From Flavobacteriaceae bacterium PS02334 (GTDB lineage Bacteria > Bacteroidota > Bacteroidia > Flavobacteriales > Flavobacteriaceae), in assembly GCA_029959295.1 (NCBI GenBank), contig JASCOH010000001.1, positions 620,001 to 684,000 on the forward strand: DNA of 64,000 bases, written 5' to 3'. Numbering within the stretch: the stretch's first letter is position 1; each line of letters begins with the position of its first letter. Positions 27,909-35,766 of the stretch are shown here, one piece after another. The translations under genes were made by a program, and so were the position numbers. Under the pieces are notes generated by a model that saw only the letters and a program-made list of their open reading frames with translations, made no database searches and had not been told where the DNA came from.

Positions 27909-28592
27909 TTATCTATAATGACGAAAAATTCCAGTATCAGTCGGAGTCCAAACCGCAGCTTTTTGATCCGCGCTTTTTAAAGCATTATTTGCCCAAGTAT
28001 TGCAGGTGTAAAACAAACTATACCTTCGATTAGCCTCATAAAAACTATCATCTTGTCCGTAAGTCGTGGCGTGAATCAATATCGGATTTCCCTCTGAATC
28101 AACTTGAAAACTATCTTCAATATATTTTATCAGATTTGCGTATTCTTCTTTGCTGATATTAATTTTTACGCAATTTTCATTCTCTTTAATTTGCTTGTAA
28201 AAAGTCGCGTGTATTGCTGAAGTTCCCAAATAAAACGCTGCGTTGAAAGCCGTGCTGAATTTCAAATCAGACCATTCTGGCGTGTTCAGATAAAATCCTT
28301 TATCGCCCCAGCCGATGCCAATAAATTGCATTGCAGCATCTTTTGAAGGAATATGCTCGAACTTAATTTTCTCGCTCCAATCTTTATATTCTGTCTTTAT
28401 CGGAACCACAATATCGGTGTGAACGCCATTGCTTTTGATATAAATTGCAACGTCTTCCTTTGGATTTTCATCTTTTGAATTCACTGAAAATCTAGGCAAA
28501 ACTAAAGCAACAATTATATATAAAACAAAAAAAGCCAAAATCCCCAAAAGGAATTTCAGCAATATGCGAAGTATTCTTCTTAAGGGCTTCAA
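27909..28592 (-). CDS. DUF2459 (TIGR02117) membrane-anchored protein
   Basis: 227 residues. One N-terminal membrane helix (LLKFLLGILAFFVLYIIVAL) precedes the DUF2459 core with VHTDIVVPIKTEYKDW, GIGWGDKGFYLNTPEW and FYTCNTWANNALK. The conserved His, Cys and Asn suggest an NlpC/P60-like hydrolase fold. The start is a TTG that overlaps the previous stop (TTGA); no ATG exists before residue 88, so the start must be the TTG. Translation is likely coupled to the FMN reductase gene. Confidence 0.83.
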   Translation of the reverse strand: MKPLRRILRILLKFLLGILAFFVLYIIVALVLPRFSVNSKDENPKEDVAIYIKSNGVHTDIVVPIKTEYKDWSEKIKFEHIPSKDAAMQFIGIGWGDKGFYLNTPEWSDLKFSTAFNAAFYLGTSAIHATFYKQIKENENCVKINISKEEYANLIKYIEDSFQVDSEGNPILIHATTYGQDDSFYEANRRYSLFYTCNTWANNALKSADQKAAVWTPTDTGIFRHYR

Positions 28593-29116
28593 GCAGAGAA
28601 ATTATTTATGATTTCTTTTAATTGATTGTCATATTCTTCATTTGAAATTTTTCCATTTTCAGCGTCGAAATTTTCATTGAATAAAGGGAGAGAAAACACA
28701 GCTTTAATATCGGCACCATAACGTGGCAAATTACTTTGGGCAATTTCCAAAACGCTTTTCCCTCCTCTTCCGCCTGGCGAAGTTGCCATCAAAAGCACCG
28801 GTTTATTTTGAAAAACGTCCTTTTCTATTCGAGAACACCAATCAAAAATATTCTTGAAAGCGGTAGAATAATTTCCGTTATTTTCGGCTAGAGAAATCAA
28901 TAATAAATCAGCAGATTTCAGGTTATCAAGAAAAGCAATTGCCTCTTTTGACTGACCAATTTCTTTTTCAACATCCATGCTGTAAAGCGGTGCTTGATAA
29001 TCTCTCAAGTCTAAAATTTCAACGGCAGCATTTTTGAATAAGCTTGACGCATAAATGACTAGCTTCTTATTGATTGATTTTGAACTGTTGCTCCCTGCAA
29101 AGGCGATTATTTTCAT
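28589..29116 (-). CDS. NADPH-dependent FMN reductase-family oxidoreductase
   Basis: 175-residue flavodoxin-fold protein. The FMN phosphate loop is AGSNSSKSINKKL near the N-terminus; LLISLAENNGNYSTAFKNIF and MATSPGGRGGKSVLEIAQS are the further flavin-binding loops. It reduces FMN, quinones or azo dyes in family members; the substrate here is unknown. It overlaps the DUF2459 gene by 4 bp and follows YihY by 1 bp, so all three form one operon. Confidence 0.9.
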   Translation of the reverse strand: MKIIAFAGSNSSKSINKKLVIYASSLFKNAAVEILDLRDYQAPLYSMDVEKEIGQSKEAIAFLDNLKSADLLLISLAENNGNYSTAFKNIFDWCSRIEKDVFQNKPVLLMATSPGGRGGKSVLEIAQSNLPRYGADIKAVFSLPLFNENFDAENGKISNEEYDNQLKEIINNFSA

Positions 29117-29117
29117 A

Positions 29118-30062
29118 CTATGTTTTTTTTATTGGTTCTTTTTTCTCTGGTTCGACTATTTCAAAAACTTCTTTCTGGATTTCAACTGAATATTCATTCG
29201 GCTTAATATTTCCGCCGAAAGCTCTGGCATATACCTTGGTATATTCTGCACCAAAGTACAGAATTATTGCCGAATAATACACCCAAAGCAAAATTATAAT
29301 GATTGAACCCGCAGCACCATAAACTGTTGCCACCGTAGAACTTCCTAAATAAAAACCGATTCCAAATTTACCGATCATGAACAAAACAGAAGTACTTGAA
29401 GCGCCAATTAAAGCATCTTTCCACTTGATATTTCCGTCAGGTAAGGTTTTAAAAATTATAGCAAAAAGCAACGTAATGATCAGGAAAACAATCAGAATAT
29501 TCAATACATAAAATAAATAAACCGTGCTTTCAGGAAAATATAATTTGAGCCTGTCGCTCAGCAAATCCATAACAGAATTCACTAATAAGCTAACCAGCAA
29601 AAGAAAACCAACTGAAGCAATCATAGAAAATGACATCAGCCTGTTTTGGATAAATTTTTTGACCCCTTTGTTTGGTTTTGCACGCAATCCCCAAATGAAA
29701 TTGATAGAACTTTGTATTTCGGCAAAGACTCCAGAAGCTCCGATTAAAAGCATCACGCCTCCAAAAATTGTAGCAAAAACATTGCTATTTGAAAGCTCTA
29801 CGTTTTTGATTGCGTTTTGTATTTGAATTGCGGCATCGTTTCCGACAAGGCCATTTATCTGTCCATACAATTGTCCGGTTACTGCATCTTTTCCAAAGAA
29901 AAAACCGCAAATTGTGATAATAATAATCATCAACGGCGGTAAGGCAAAAATGGTATAATAAGACAATGACGCACTTAATTTTATAGCATTGTCATCGTTG
30001 AATTCATTAAATGTGGTTTTGAGCAGGTACCAAGTTTTTGATAAGATTCCTTTAGTTTTCAA
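29118..30062 (-). CDS. YihY/virulence-factor BrkB-family membrane protein
   Basis: 314 residues with about six membrane helices and the family segments LSASLSYYTIFALPPLMIII, GAAGSIIIILLWVYYSAIIL and LYFGAEYTKVYARAFG. Inner-membrane protein of unknown biochemical function; not an RNase BN. Its start is a TTG; upstream in-frame codons hit TAA and no ATG occurs before about residue 44. A -7 box 23 nt upstream supports this start. The C-terminal tail is charged and cytosolic. Confidence 0.9.
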   Translation of the reverse strand: MKTKGILSKTWYLLKTTFNEFNDDNAIKLSASLSYYTIFALPPLMIIIITICGFFFGKDAVTGQLYGQINGLVGNDAAIQIQNAIKNVELSNSNVFATIFGGVMLLIGASGVFAEIQSSINFIWGLRAKPNKGVKKFIQNRLMSFSMIASVGFLLLVSLLVNSVMDLLSDRLKLYFPESTVYLFYVLNILIVFLIITLLFAIIFKTLPDGNIKWKDALIGASSTSVLFMIGKFGIGFYLGSSTVATVYGAAGSIIIILLWVYYSAIILYFGAEYTKVYARAFGGNIKPNEYSVEIQKEVFEIVEPEKKEPIKKT

Positions 30063-30085
30063 AGCTAATTTGGTTTTGGTTTACT

Positions 30086-30093
30086 CAAATATA
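30086..30093 (-). promoter_or_regulatory. -7 box of the yihY operon
   Basis: TATATTTG on the minus strand, 23 nt before the TTG start of YihY. Confidence 0.5.
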
Positions 30094-30142
30094 ACCTATT
30101 TCAAGAAATTTAAAAATGGGTTTATGTGATTTTTAACGTTGA

Positions 30143-30493
30143 TTAAGTCTGCAGATTAAAATCTTTACTGATTTCTTTCACTGCTTTTTCAACTTGTTCG
30201 GCAATATTTCTATAGGTTTCCTTAATTTCCTTCTTTTTGCCTTCCCGCCTTGTCCAGTCTTCAACTAAAAGAATTTCTTCGTATGCAATTTTCATTCCAA
30301 GCATATCAAGCGTTGGCTTGATTTTATGGGCATATGCATACGCTTGCTTAAAATCTTTTTCCTTAATTCCATGCTTCAGATTTTTCATGTCAGCAGGAAT
30401 TTCTGTTACGAAGAGATTGATAATATCCAGCACAAATTCGCTATCATTATCTGAAATATCGTACACTTTTGCTAAATTATAATGTAAAGCCAT
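30143..30493 (-). CDS. Stand-alone histidine phosphotransfer (HPt) protein
   Basis: 116-residue four-helix HPt domain. The phosphoacceptor is His56 in AYAYAHKIKPTLDMLGM (HxxKPxxxxLG). Such proteins relay phosphate between hybrid histidine kinases and response regulators. No kinase or receiver is in the window, so its partners lie elsewhere. The start codon directly follows the stop of the FAH-family gene without any gap, which means co-transcription with an enzyme that has no obvious signalling link. Confidence 0.9.
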   Translation of the reverse strand: MALHYNLAKVYDISDNDSEFVLDIINLFVTEIPADMKNLKHGIKEKDFKQAYAYAHKIKPTLDMLGMKIAYEEILLVEDWTRREGKKKEIKETYRNIAEQVEKAVKEISKDFNLQT

Positions 30494-31105
30494 TTATTTT
30501 ACTTGAATTCTAAATAGTTTTTGCCCTTCAATATAGCCTTCCAAAATATCTTCTGGATTGACTTTTTCGACGCCCTCGGGAGTTCCTGTAAAAATGATGT
30601 CGCCAATTTTTAGCGTGAAATACTGAGAAACATATGAAATCAACTCGTCGATTTTCCAAAGCATGTGGCTTGTATTTCCAATTTGAACCTGTTTTCCGTT
30701 GCTGGTCAATTCAAATGTAATATTTTCAAGCGAATTAAACTGTGATTTCGGCAAAAATTCGCCAATTACTGCTGAACCGTCGAAAGCTTTTGCTTTTTCC
30801 CAAGGAAGTCCCTTGTCTTTCAGGCGAGCTTGAACGTCGCGAGCGGTAAAGTCAATTCCTAATCCGATTTCATCATAATATTTATGTGCGAATTTCGGAT
30901 CAATATGTTTCCCTACTCTATTAATTTTTACCAAAATCTCTACTTCGTGATGAATATCACTGCTGAACTCTGGAATAAAAAAAGGAAAGTTTTTTGGAAG
31001 AATCGCTGTGTCCGGCTTCAAGAAAATAATCGGCTCTGCCGGCTTTTCATTTTGTAATTCTTCTATATGTTTGGTATAATTTCTACCGATGCAAATGATT
31101 TTCAT
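30494..31105 (-). CDS. Fumarylacetoacetate hydrolase (FAH) family protein
   Basis: 203 residues. The family signature appears as IICIGRNYTKHIEEL, metal ligands in HHEVEILVKINRVGKHI, GLGIDFTARDVQARLKDKG, and FTGTPEGVEKVNPEDILEGY. Members cleave C-C bonds or act as oxaloacetate decarboxylase or acylpyruvase. The short length fits the acylpyruvase/oxaloacetate-decarboxylase (FAHD1-like) group; exact substrate unknown. Confidence 0.91.
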   Translation of the reverse strand: MKIICIGRNYTKHIEELQNEKPAEPIIFLKPDTAILPKNFPFFIPEFSSDIHHEVEILVKINRVGKHIDPKFAHKYYDEIGLGIDFTARDVQARLKDKGLPWEKAKAFDGSAVIGEFLPKSQFNSLENITFELTSNGKQVQIGNTSHMLWKIDELISYVSQYFTLKIGDIIFTGTPEGVEKVNPEDILEGYIEGQKLFRIQVK

Positions 31106-31133
31106 CTTTTTTGGGTTTTAGATTTCGGGTTTT

Positions 31134-31163
31134 GGGTCTTGGGTTGCCTTGAACCCTAAACCC
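31134..31163. repeat. GGGTT-type imperfect inverted repeat
   Basis: Arms GGGTCTTGGGTT and AACCCTAAACCC around a 6-nt loop, between two co-directional genes. It could slow or end transcription. A related word (GGTTTTGGGTTTTAGG) recurs near 63884. Confidence 0.55.
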
Positions 31164-31175
31164 AATACCGATAAC

Positions 31176-31946
31176 CTATTTCGTGTTTAGCTTTCTCAAT
31201 TTTATAGCCGTCAAAACCTTTTTGGTGTATAATGGAAAATCTGCGTTTTGAATCCATCCAAAATAACCTGGCTCAGTTTCAAGAATTTTTTCGACTTTGG
31301 CACCTTTGTGTTTTCCAAATGTAAAAATTTCTTCGTTGTCTTTGTCAACACCGATAAAACCTGCGAAATCAAGTGATTTTTTTCTTGTCGTATATTCTGA
31401 AAGCGATTTCATATCGTGTGGCAAATCTTCATAACGGTCTAATTGCGACTTCAAAATTTCATAAGTCGCCAAGGTGTCAGCTTCTGCAGAATGTGCATTT
31501 TCAAGGCTTTGTCCGCAATAAAATTTATAAGCGGCACTCAACGTTCTTTCTTCTTTTTTATGGAAAATTGTCTGAATGTCAACCGCAACTCGGTTTTTCA
31601 TATCAAAATCTAGCCCAACCCTCAAAAGTTCTTCTGCTAATAACGGAATATCAAATCGGTCAGAATTAAATCCGGCCAAATCTGAGTCTTTTACAATTGC
31701 ATGAATCGTCGAGGCAAGTTCTTTAAATGTCGGTTCGTTTGCCACTTTTTCATTCGTGATTCCGTGGACTGCTGTGGTTTCTGGCGGAATTGGCATTTCT
31801 GGATTTACCAGCCAAGTTCTGCTTTCTTTATTTCCGTTTGGGAAAACTTTTAATATTGATATTTCTACAATTCTGTCTTTGCAGATGTCGATTCCTGTGG
31901 TTTCAAGATCGAAAAAACAGATTGGTTTTGTTAATTTGAGTTCCAT
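31176..31946 (-). CDS. DnaQ-like 3'-5' exonuclease with DUF3820-type tail
   Basis: 256 residues. DEDD exonuclease motifs: Exo I CFFDLETTGID, Exo II DLAGFNSDRFDIPLLAEEL, Exo III HSAEADTLATYEIL (DEDDh His). After about residue 200 comes FTFGKHKGAKVEKIL and EPGYFGWIQNADFP, the DUF3820-like segment. It resembles the exonuclease epsilon subunit family but lacks the polymerase-binding context, so a DNA or RNA trimming enzyme of unknown target. Confidence 0.9.
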   Translation of the reverse strand: MELKLTKPICFFDLETTGIDICKDRIVEISILKVFPNGNKESRTWLVNPEMPIPPETTAVHGITNEKVANEPTFKELASTIHAIVKDSDLAGFNSDRFDIPLLAEELLRVGLDFDMKNRVAVDIQTIFHKKEERTLSAAYKFYCGQSLENAHSAEADTLATYEILKSQLDRYEDLPHDMKSLSEYTTRKKSLDFAGFIGVDKDNEEIFTFGKHKGAKVEKILETEPGYFGWIQNADFPLYTKKVLTAIKLRKLNTK

Positions 31947-32104
31947 TTTTTGGTTTTTATATGGATTGCAAAGATAACAAGGTTTTAGAGTTGAATTTTA
32001 AAATAAAGAGATAAGTTTTGAACTTTTGAGGATTTTTAAATTTTATTTTAAGCGCAAGCGCACTAAGTTTTTGTAAAATTTCGCAAAGTTTTTAGAGGAT
32101 GTTT

Positions 32105-32230
32105 TTCGACAATATTGGTCGGGAAGTTAAAAGAAGGCCTGAAGTTTTTATTCTAGCCCCGATGCTCGCGAATATCCTTTTGTTCTTGTCCCGCTTCGGG
32201 AAGAACAAAAGATATCGCGAAGCAGCGGGA
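32105..32230 (+). ncRNA. Structured intergenic element, copy 1 (candidate RNA)
   Basis: It starts TTCGACAATATTGGTC, continues through AAGAAG and TTCTAGCCCCGATG, then a long hairpin: CGCGAATATCCTTTTGTTCTT (read as two parts, 32167-32187) pairs with 32201-32218, enclosing CCCG-CTT-CGGG, and ends AGCGGGA. It aligns over its whole length with 45773-45890 on the minus strand, with different bases in the stem but preserved pairing. Whether it is transcribed is unknown; it might also be a mobile-repeat remnant. Confidence 0.6.
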
Positions 32231-32274
32231 ACATGGATTAAAAAATGCTTAAAGTGATGCTTCAAAAAAAAAAG

Positions 32275-32308
32275 AAAACCCTTTCAAATTGCTCTGAAAG
32301 GGTTTTTT
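32275..32308. terminator. Terminator of the E2 gene
   Basis: 12-bp arms AAAACCCTTTCA and TGAAAGGGTTTT with an 8-nt loop; A-rich on the left and T-rich on the right, so it can work in both directions, also for the element at 32105. Confidence 0.85.
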
Positions 32309-32324
32309 ATGATTGTTTATTTGA

Positions 32325-33641
32325 CTAGTAATCTCTGTTTACGTCGAATGCTTCAAGGTAATCAGCGACGCGTTTCACGAAGCTTCCGCCCAGTGCGCCA
32401 TCGACAACTCTGTGGTCATACGAATGCGAAAGGAACATTTTTTGGCGGATTCCAATAAAGTCGCCTTCGGGAGTTTCAATAACCGCTGGCACTTTTCTGA
32501 TCGCGCCTAAGGCAAGAATTCCTACTTGTGGCTGGTTGATGATTGGCGTTCCGAAAACGCTACCGAAAGTTCCAACATTTGTAACTGTATAGGTGCCGCC
32601 TTGTGTATCATCTGGTTTTAGTTTTCCTGCTTTTGCACGGTTTCCTAAATCGTTTACAGCTTTTGCCATTCCTACGATATTCAATTGGTCAGCGTTTTTG
32701 ATAACTGGCACAATTAAGTTTCCGTTTGGCAAGGCTGCCGCCATTCCAAGGTTGATATTTTTTCTTTTGATGATATAATCTCCGTCTACAGAAATGTTCA
32801 TTCCAGGGAAATCTTTTAAAGCTTTTGCAACTGCTTCCATGAAAATTGGCGTAAAAGTCAGCTTCTCGCCTTCTCTTTTCTCGAATGCATTTTTAACTTT
32901 ATCTCTCCATTTCACGATGTTTGTCACGTCAACTTCAATGAACGACTGAACGTGCGCTGAAGTTTGAACCGAAGCAACCATATAGCCAGAAATCAGCTTT
33001 CTCATTCTGTCCATTTCCACAATTTCATCACCGCCGTTTACTGAAACTGGTGCAGAGCTTTGGGTTTTAGGTGCTGATTTTTGCACCTCGACTGCGCTCG
33101 GGGTGACAGATGCAGAAGCTTTCGGACTTTCAGACTTTCGACTTTCCACATATCCTAGAATATCATCTTTTGTAACTCTTCCGTCTTTTCCTGAACCATT
33201 TATCGCTTCTAATTCTGAAACTGAAACACCTTCTTCTTTGGCAATATTTTTTACTAAAGGAGAAAAGAATTTTTCTGATCCCGAATAGTCGGGAGAGAAA
33301 TCTTGTGGTGTTGAAACGGCATCTTTAGCTGTTTCTACTGTCTTTTCAACTTGTGCAACTGCTTGTGATTCCTCTTTTGGAGCTTCCACAACAACACCGC
33401 CTGAAATTTCGATGTAAGCAATAGTCTGTCCTACTTTTACAACGTCATCGACATTGAAAAGAATTTCAGACAAAACGCCTGAAACTTCTGAAGGCACTTC
33501 TGAATCTACTTTATCTGTAGCAATTTCAAGCACGGCTTCATCGGCTTCAATTGGATCGCCTACTTTTTTTAACCAGTTGGTAATTGTTGCTTCTGCAACG
33601 CTCTCTCCCATTTTTGGAAGTTTCAATTCAAATTTTGCCAT
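32325..33641 (-). CDS. 2-oxo acid dehydrogenase E2 (dihydrolipoamide acyltransferase)
   Basis: 438-residue core subunit that carries acyl groups from E1 to CoA. Order: one lipoyl domain (1-80, lipoylated Lys44 in EIATDKVDSEV), linker, E3/E1-binding domain (about 125-165, SPLVKNIAKEEGVSVSELEA), Ala/Pro/Ser linker, and catalytic domain (about 215-438) ending SHSYDHRVVDGALGGSF with the active His. No E1 or E3 gene is nearby, so its complex (branched-chain or 2-oxoglutarate) cannot be assigned. Both linkers are encoded by repeat-like DNA (see findings). Confidence 0.92.
   Translation of the reverse strand: MAKFELKLPKMGESVAEATITNWLKKVGDPIEADEAVLEIATDKVDSEVPSEVSGVLSEILFNVDDVVKVGQTIAYIEISGGVVVEAPKEESQAVAQVEKTVETAKDAVSTPQDFSPDYSGSEKFFSPLVKNIAKEEGVSVSELEAINGSGKDGRVTKDDILGYVESRKSESPKASASVTPSAVEVQKSAPKTQSSAPVSVNGGDEIVEMDRMRKLISGYMVASVQTSAHVQSFIEVDVTNIVKWRDKVKNAFEKREGEKLTFTPIFMEAVAKALKDFPGMNISVDGDYIIKRKNINLGMAAALPNGNLIVPVIKNADQLNIVGMAKAVNDLGNRAKAGKLKPDDTQGGTYTVTNVGTFGSVFGTPIINQPQVGILALGAIRKVPAVIETPEGDFIGIRQKMFLSHSYDHRVVDGALGGSFVKRVADYLEAFDVNRDY
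33083..33148. repeat. Repeat-like DNA inside the E2 linker coding region
   Basis: GCACCTCGACTGCGCTCGGG forms an imperfect hairpin with GGTGAC, followed by tandem units of the word GACTTTC (33126-33146). Both look like dispersed intergenic repeats of flavobacteria but here are read in frame as linker residues. Confidence 0.55.
33279..33294. repeat. Small palindrome in the first E2 linker
   Basis: TCCCGAATAGTCGGGA: two 6-bp arms and a 4-nt loop, in frame inside the E2 gene, encoding part of SPDYSGSE. Confidence 0.6.
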
Positions 33642-33817
33642 ATTGTTAACCTAATGGTGAATTTTTATTTTCTTGATGCGAAATTAGTGATATTTTTCAA
33701 TCTAAACTATGAATTGTATAATTTTACAGGAATATTTTTTAAATTACTGTTGGACAAATTTACATTAATTTTAATCCATTAAGAAATTAAGATTCATTAA
33801 GTTTTTGCTAAAAATCT

Positions 33818-34960
33818 TTAATTTTTTAGCTTAATTACTTCACCTCTATCATTACTGCTATTGCTTCCTATCAAAAAATTTGCGTCTTTTAATAACATTT
33901 TAAAGGTATATTGTTGATTTTTATTCGCTTCGATGAAGGCAATTGCTTTTTTAAATCCTAAAGAATTTACATCGAGAATAAACTCAGTACTTCTTGAATT
34001 ATCAGTTTTTTTATTAATCAGGATTTCTGCATTCAGATTTTTTTCTAGTGACTTTACAATCGCAGAATCTAGATCTTCTGAAACCAAAATATAGTTTGCA
34101 GGCTTTAATTTTGGACTGGCTTTTCCTTGAAACATTTTTATGAAAGAAAAGAAGATCATTCCGAGTTTCATGAAAGCGGAGAAGAAAATCGAGGATTTCA
34201 TGTTTTTTTGATAAAACAAATCCATTCCCTTTTGAAAGCGCTTCATATAAGTTGCATCTTTCACGGTGCTTTCTCCTTTATAATGTATTACTGTAGTTTC
34301 ATGAAAATAATAATTCGATTTTCCTTTTTTTAAGGCACTGAAAGAAAGATCGATATCTTCGCCATACATGAAATATCTCTCGTCGAAACCACCGATTTCA
34401 AGATATAACTCTTTTTTCATGACCATGAATGCGCCTACCAAAATCTCAACCTTTCCTGTTTGGTTTTCCGTTATATGTGAAGCATAATAGTTGCAGAAAG
34501 ATTTTATGCCAGGGAAGATTTTATAGAGGCTGAAAATTTTTGTCAAAGCCACAAATGGTGTCGGAATGCCGCGTTTTGATTCAGGAAGGAAATTTCCGGT
34601 GCCGTCAATTAATTTACAGCCGACAATTCCCAAATCAGTTTTGTTTTTTGCGAAGGCCAGGATTTTTTCAAAAGTATCTTCAGCAACGACAGTGTCAGGA
34701 TTTAAGATGCAGATATATTCACCCTTGGCAATGCTTACGCCAATATTATTTCCCTTCGGGAAGCCTGAATTTTCTTTGTTTTCGATAAGAATTACGTCTC
34801 GAAAACACTCTTTCATCATCTGGCAGCTGTCATCTGGAGAATTATTATCGACAACTATTATCTCTGCGTCTAAGTTTTGAATAGCACTTTGGACGCTCAA
34901 AACACATTGCTCGAGGAAATAACGGACGTTGTAATTGAGTATAATTATGGATAACTGCAT
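33818..34960 (-). CDS. Family 2 glycosyltransferase
   Basis: 380-residue GT-A enzyme that moves sugars from nucleotide donors to surface polysaccharide or lipid acceptors. Visible: SIIILNYNVRYFLEQCVLSV, the donor motif VVDNNSPDDS, the metal-binding CILNPDT, and the acceptor-side FDERYFMYGEDIDLSF (ED catalytic base). It is of the rhamnosyltransferase-like WbbL type. A weak hydrophobic region near 265 (IFFSAFMKLGMIFFSFI) may attach it to the membrane. The gene is monocistronic with a -7-like TATATTTG at 34965-34972 directly upstream. Confidence 0.9.
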   Translation of the reverse strand: MQLSIIILNYNVRYFLEQCVLSVQSAIQNLDAEIIVVDNNSPDDSCQMMKECFRDVILIENKENSGFPKGNNIGVSIAKGEYICILNPDTVVAEDTFEKILAFAKNKTDLGIVGCKLIDGTGNFLPESKRGIPTPFVALTKIFSLYKIFPGIKSFCNYYASHITENQTGKVEILVGAFMVMKKELYLEIGGFDERYFMYGEDIDLSFSALKKGKSNYYFHETTVIHYKGESTVKDATYMKRFQKGMDLFYQKNMKSSIFFSAFMKLGMIFFSFIKMFQGKASPKLKPANYILVSEDLDSAIVKSLEKNLNAEILINKKTDNSRSTEFILDVNSLGFKKAIAFIEANKNQQYTFKMLLKDANFLIGSNSSNDRGEVIKLKN

Positions 34961-35004
34961 TGGGCAAATATAATTATAAAGCTGACTTTAGAGATTTCAT
35001 TTTG

Positions 35005-35523
35005 CTATTCTTTTATATAAAATCGTTCCTTTATTTCTTTACCGGTTTCTACATCCGACCCATGAAAATCAATGAACTCAATTTTTGGCTTGATGGAAAC
35101 GCCTTTTTGCATATGGAGAAACATTTTATGCAGAATAATTTTCTTTCCATTGACCGAAGTTCTTACTTGTGGCTTGCCATTGTCATTTAGCTCAAGTGAA
35201 AGTTTTTTTTCTGGATAGGAAACGAGCGAGAATTGATAATGATTGTCTTTGATCTTTTTGAATTCAATTCCGTAGGCTAAATTGCGCTGCATTTTTGTGA
35301 GCTCTTCTTTTGCACCGCCTTTTGTGTAGGCAATTCTGTGAATTTTTATCGGCTCAATTGCGTTGAATTTTTTGTTCGTGAAATTGGCTTCGTAAACGAA
35401 AGTATTGTGATTTTGAGAATGCTGGATGTAAAAAAGATGATTGTCTGCTTTTTCAGGATTTGGATATCCTTTCTGGGCTTGGGCAGTTATTGAAATTAAA
35501 AGTAGCAGGTAGATATTTTTCAT
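35005..35523 (-). CDS. DUF4833 family exported protein
   Basis: 172 residues from the ATG at 35523 (MKNIYLLLLISITAQAQ signal peptide); the longer frame begins with a TTG two codons before. Core features HLFYIQHSQNHNTFVYEANF and PIKIHRIAYTKGGAKEELT match DUF4833, followed by beta strands ending KERFYIKE. Likely periplasmic; function unknown. Confidence 0.82.
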   Translation of the reverse strand: MKNIYLLLLISITAQAQKGYPNPEKADNHLFYIQHSQNHNTFVYEANFTNKKFNAIEPIKIHRIAYTKGGAKEELTKMQRNLAYGIEFKKIKDNHYQFSLVSYPEKKLSLELNDNGKPQVRTSVNGKKIILHKMFLHMQKGVSIKPKIEFIDFHGSDVETGKEIKERFYIKE

Positions 35524-35600
35524 TTTCAACTATTTAGCTTTTTTACGAATTTAGCAAATAATTGGATTTGTAGGTTTTTATATATGTTAAAGGTTTGGAT

Positions 35601-35638
35601 TGGCAGATTAACGCAAAGATTCGCAGCGCCTTTGTGGA
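35601..35638. repeat. Dispersed repeat remnant (aacgcaaagattcgcag type)
   Basis: GCAGATTAACGCAAAGATTC and GCGCCTTTGTGG words echo the cacagatt/gcaaagg repeats found elsewhere in the window, between divergent genes. Confidence 0.45.
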
Positions 35639-35698
35639 ATTTGATCGGTTTTGGAACTCGTATTTTGGCTGATGTCTGAAAACTGCAATTAAAAAGCT

Positions 35699-35706
35699 TA
35701 CTTTTG
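35699..35706 (+). promoter_or_regulatory. -7 box of the ABC-F gene
   Basis: TACTTTTG, with about 60 nt of AT-rich leader before the coding start; the leader holds ACTCATAA twice and could form a weak hairpin. Confidence 0.4.
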
Positions 35707-35766
35707 CAAAAAAGTTATGTTTTAAAACACTCATAACTTATAATTTATAACTCATAATTGCTTCAC

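Larger units (their letters stand above)
31947..32324. other. 378-bp gene-free region between sucB-like E2 and exonuclease genes
   Basis: No credible ORF. Contents in order: a -7-like box TATCTTTG on the minus strand (31969-31976) serving the exonuclease gene, a remnant of a cgcaagcgc/cgcaaagtt-type dispersed repeat (32050-32095), the structured element at 32105-32230, and the E2 terminator at 32275. Confidence 0.7.

Noticed and set aside
32325-33641. Firm naming of the E2 gene as sucB or bkdB
   Set aside because: No E1 or E3 neighbour, and the sequence alone does not separate the acyl specificities.
35728-35757. ACTCATAA direct repeats before the ABC-F gene as an antibiotic-sensing attenuator
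   Set aside because: AT-rich repeats of this type also occur at 46548-46575 before an unrelated gene, so they are more likely a general dispersed AT repeat; no leader peptide found.
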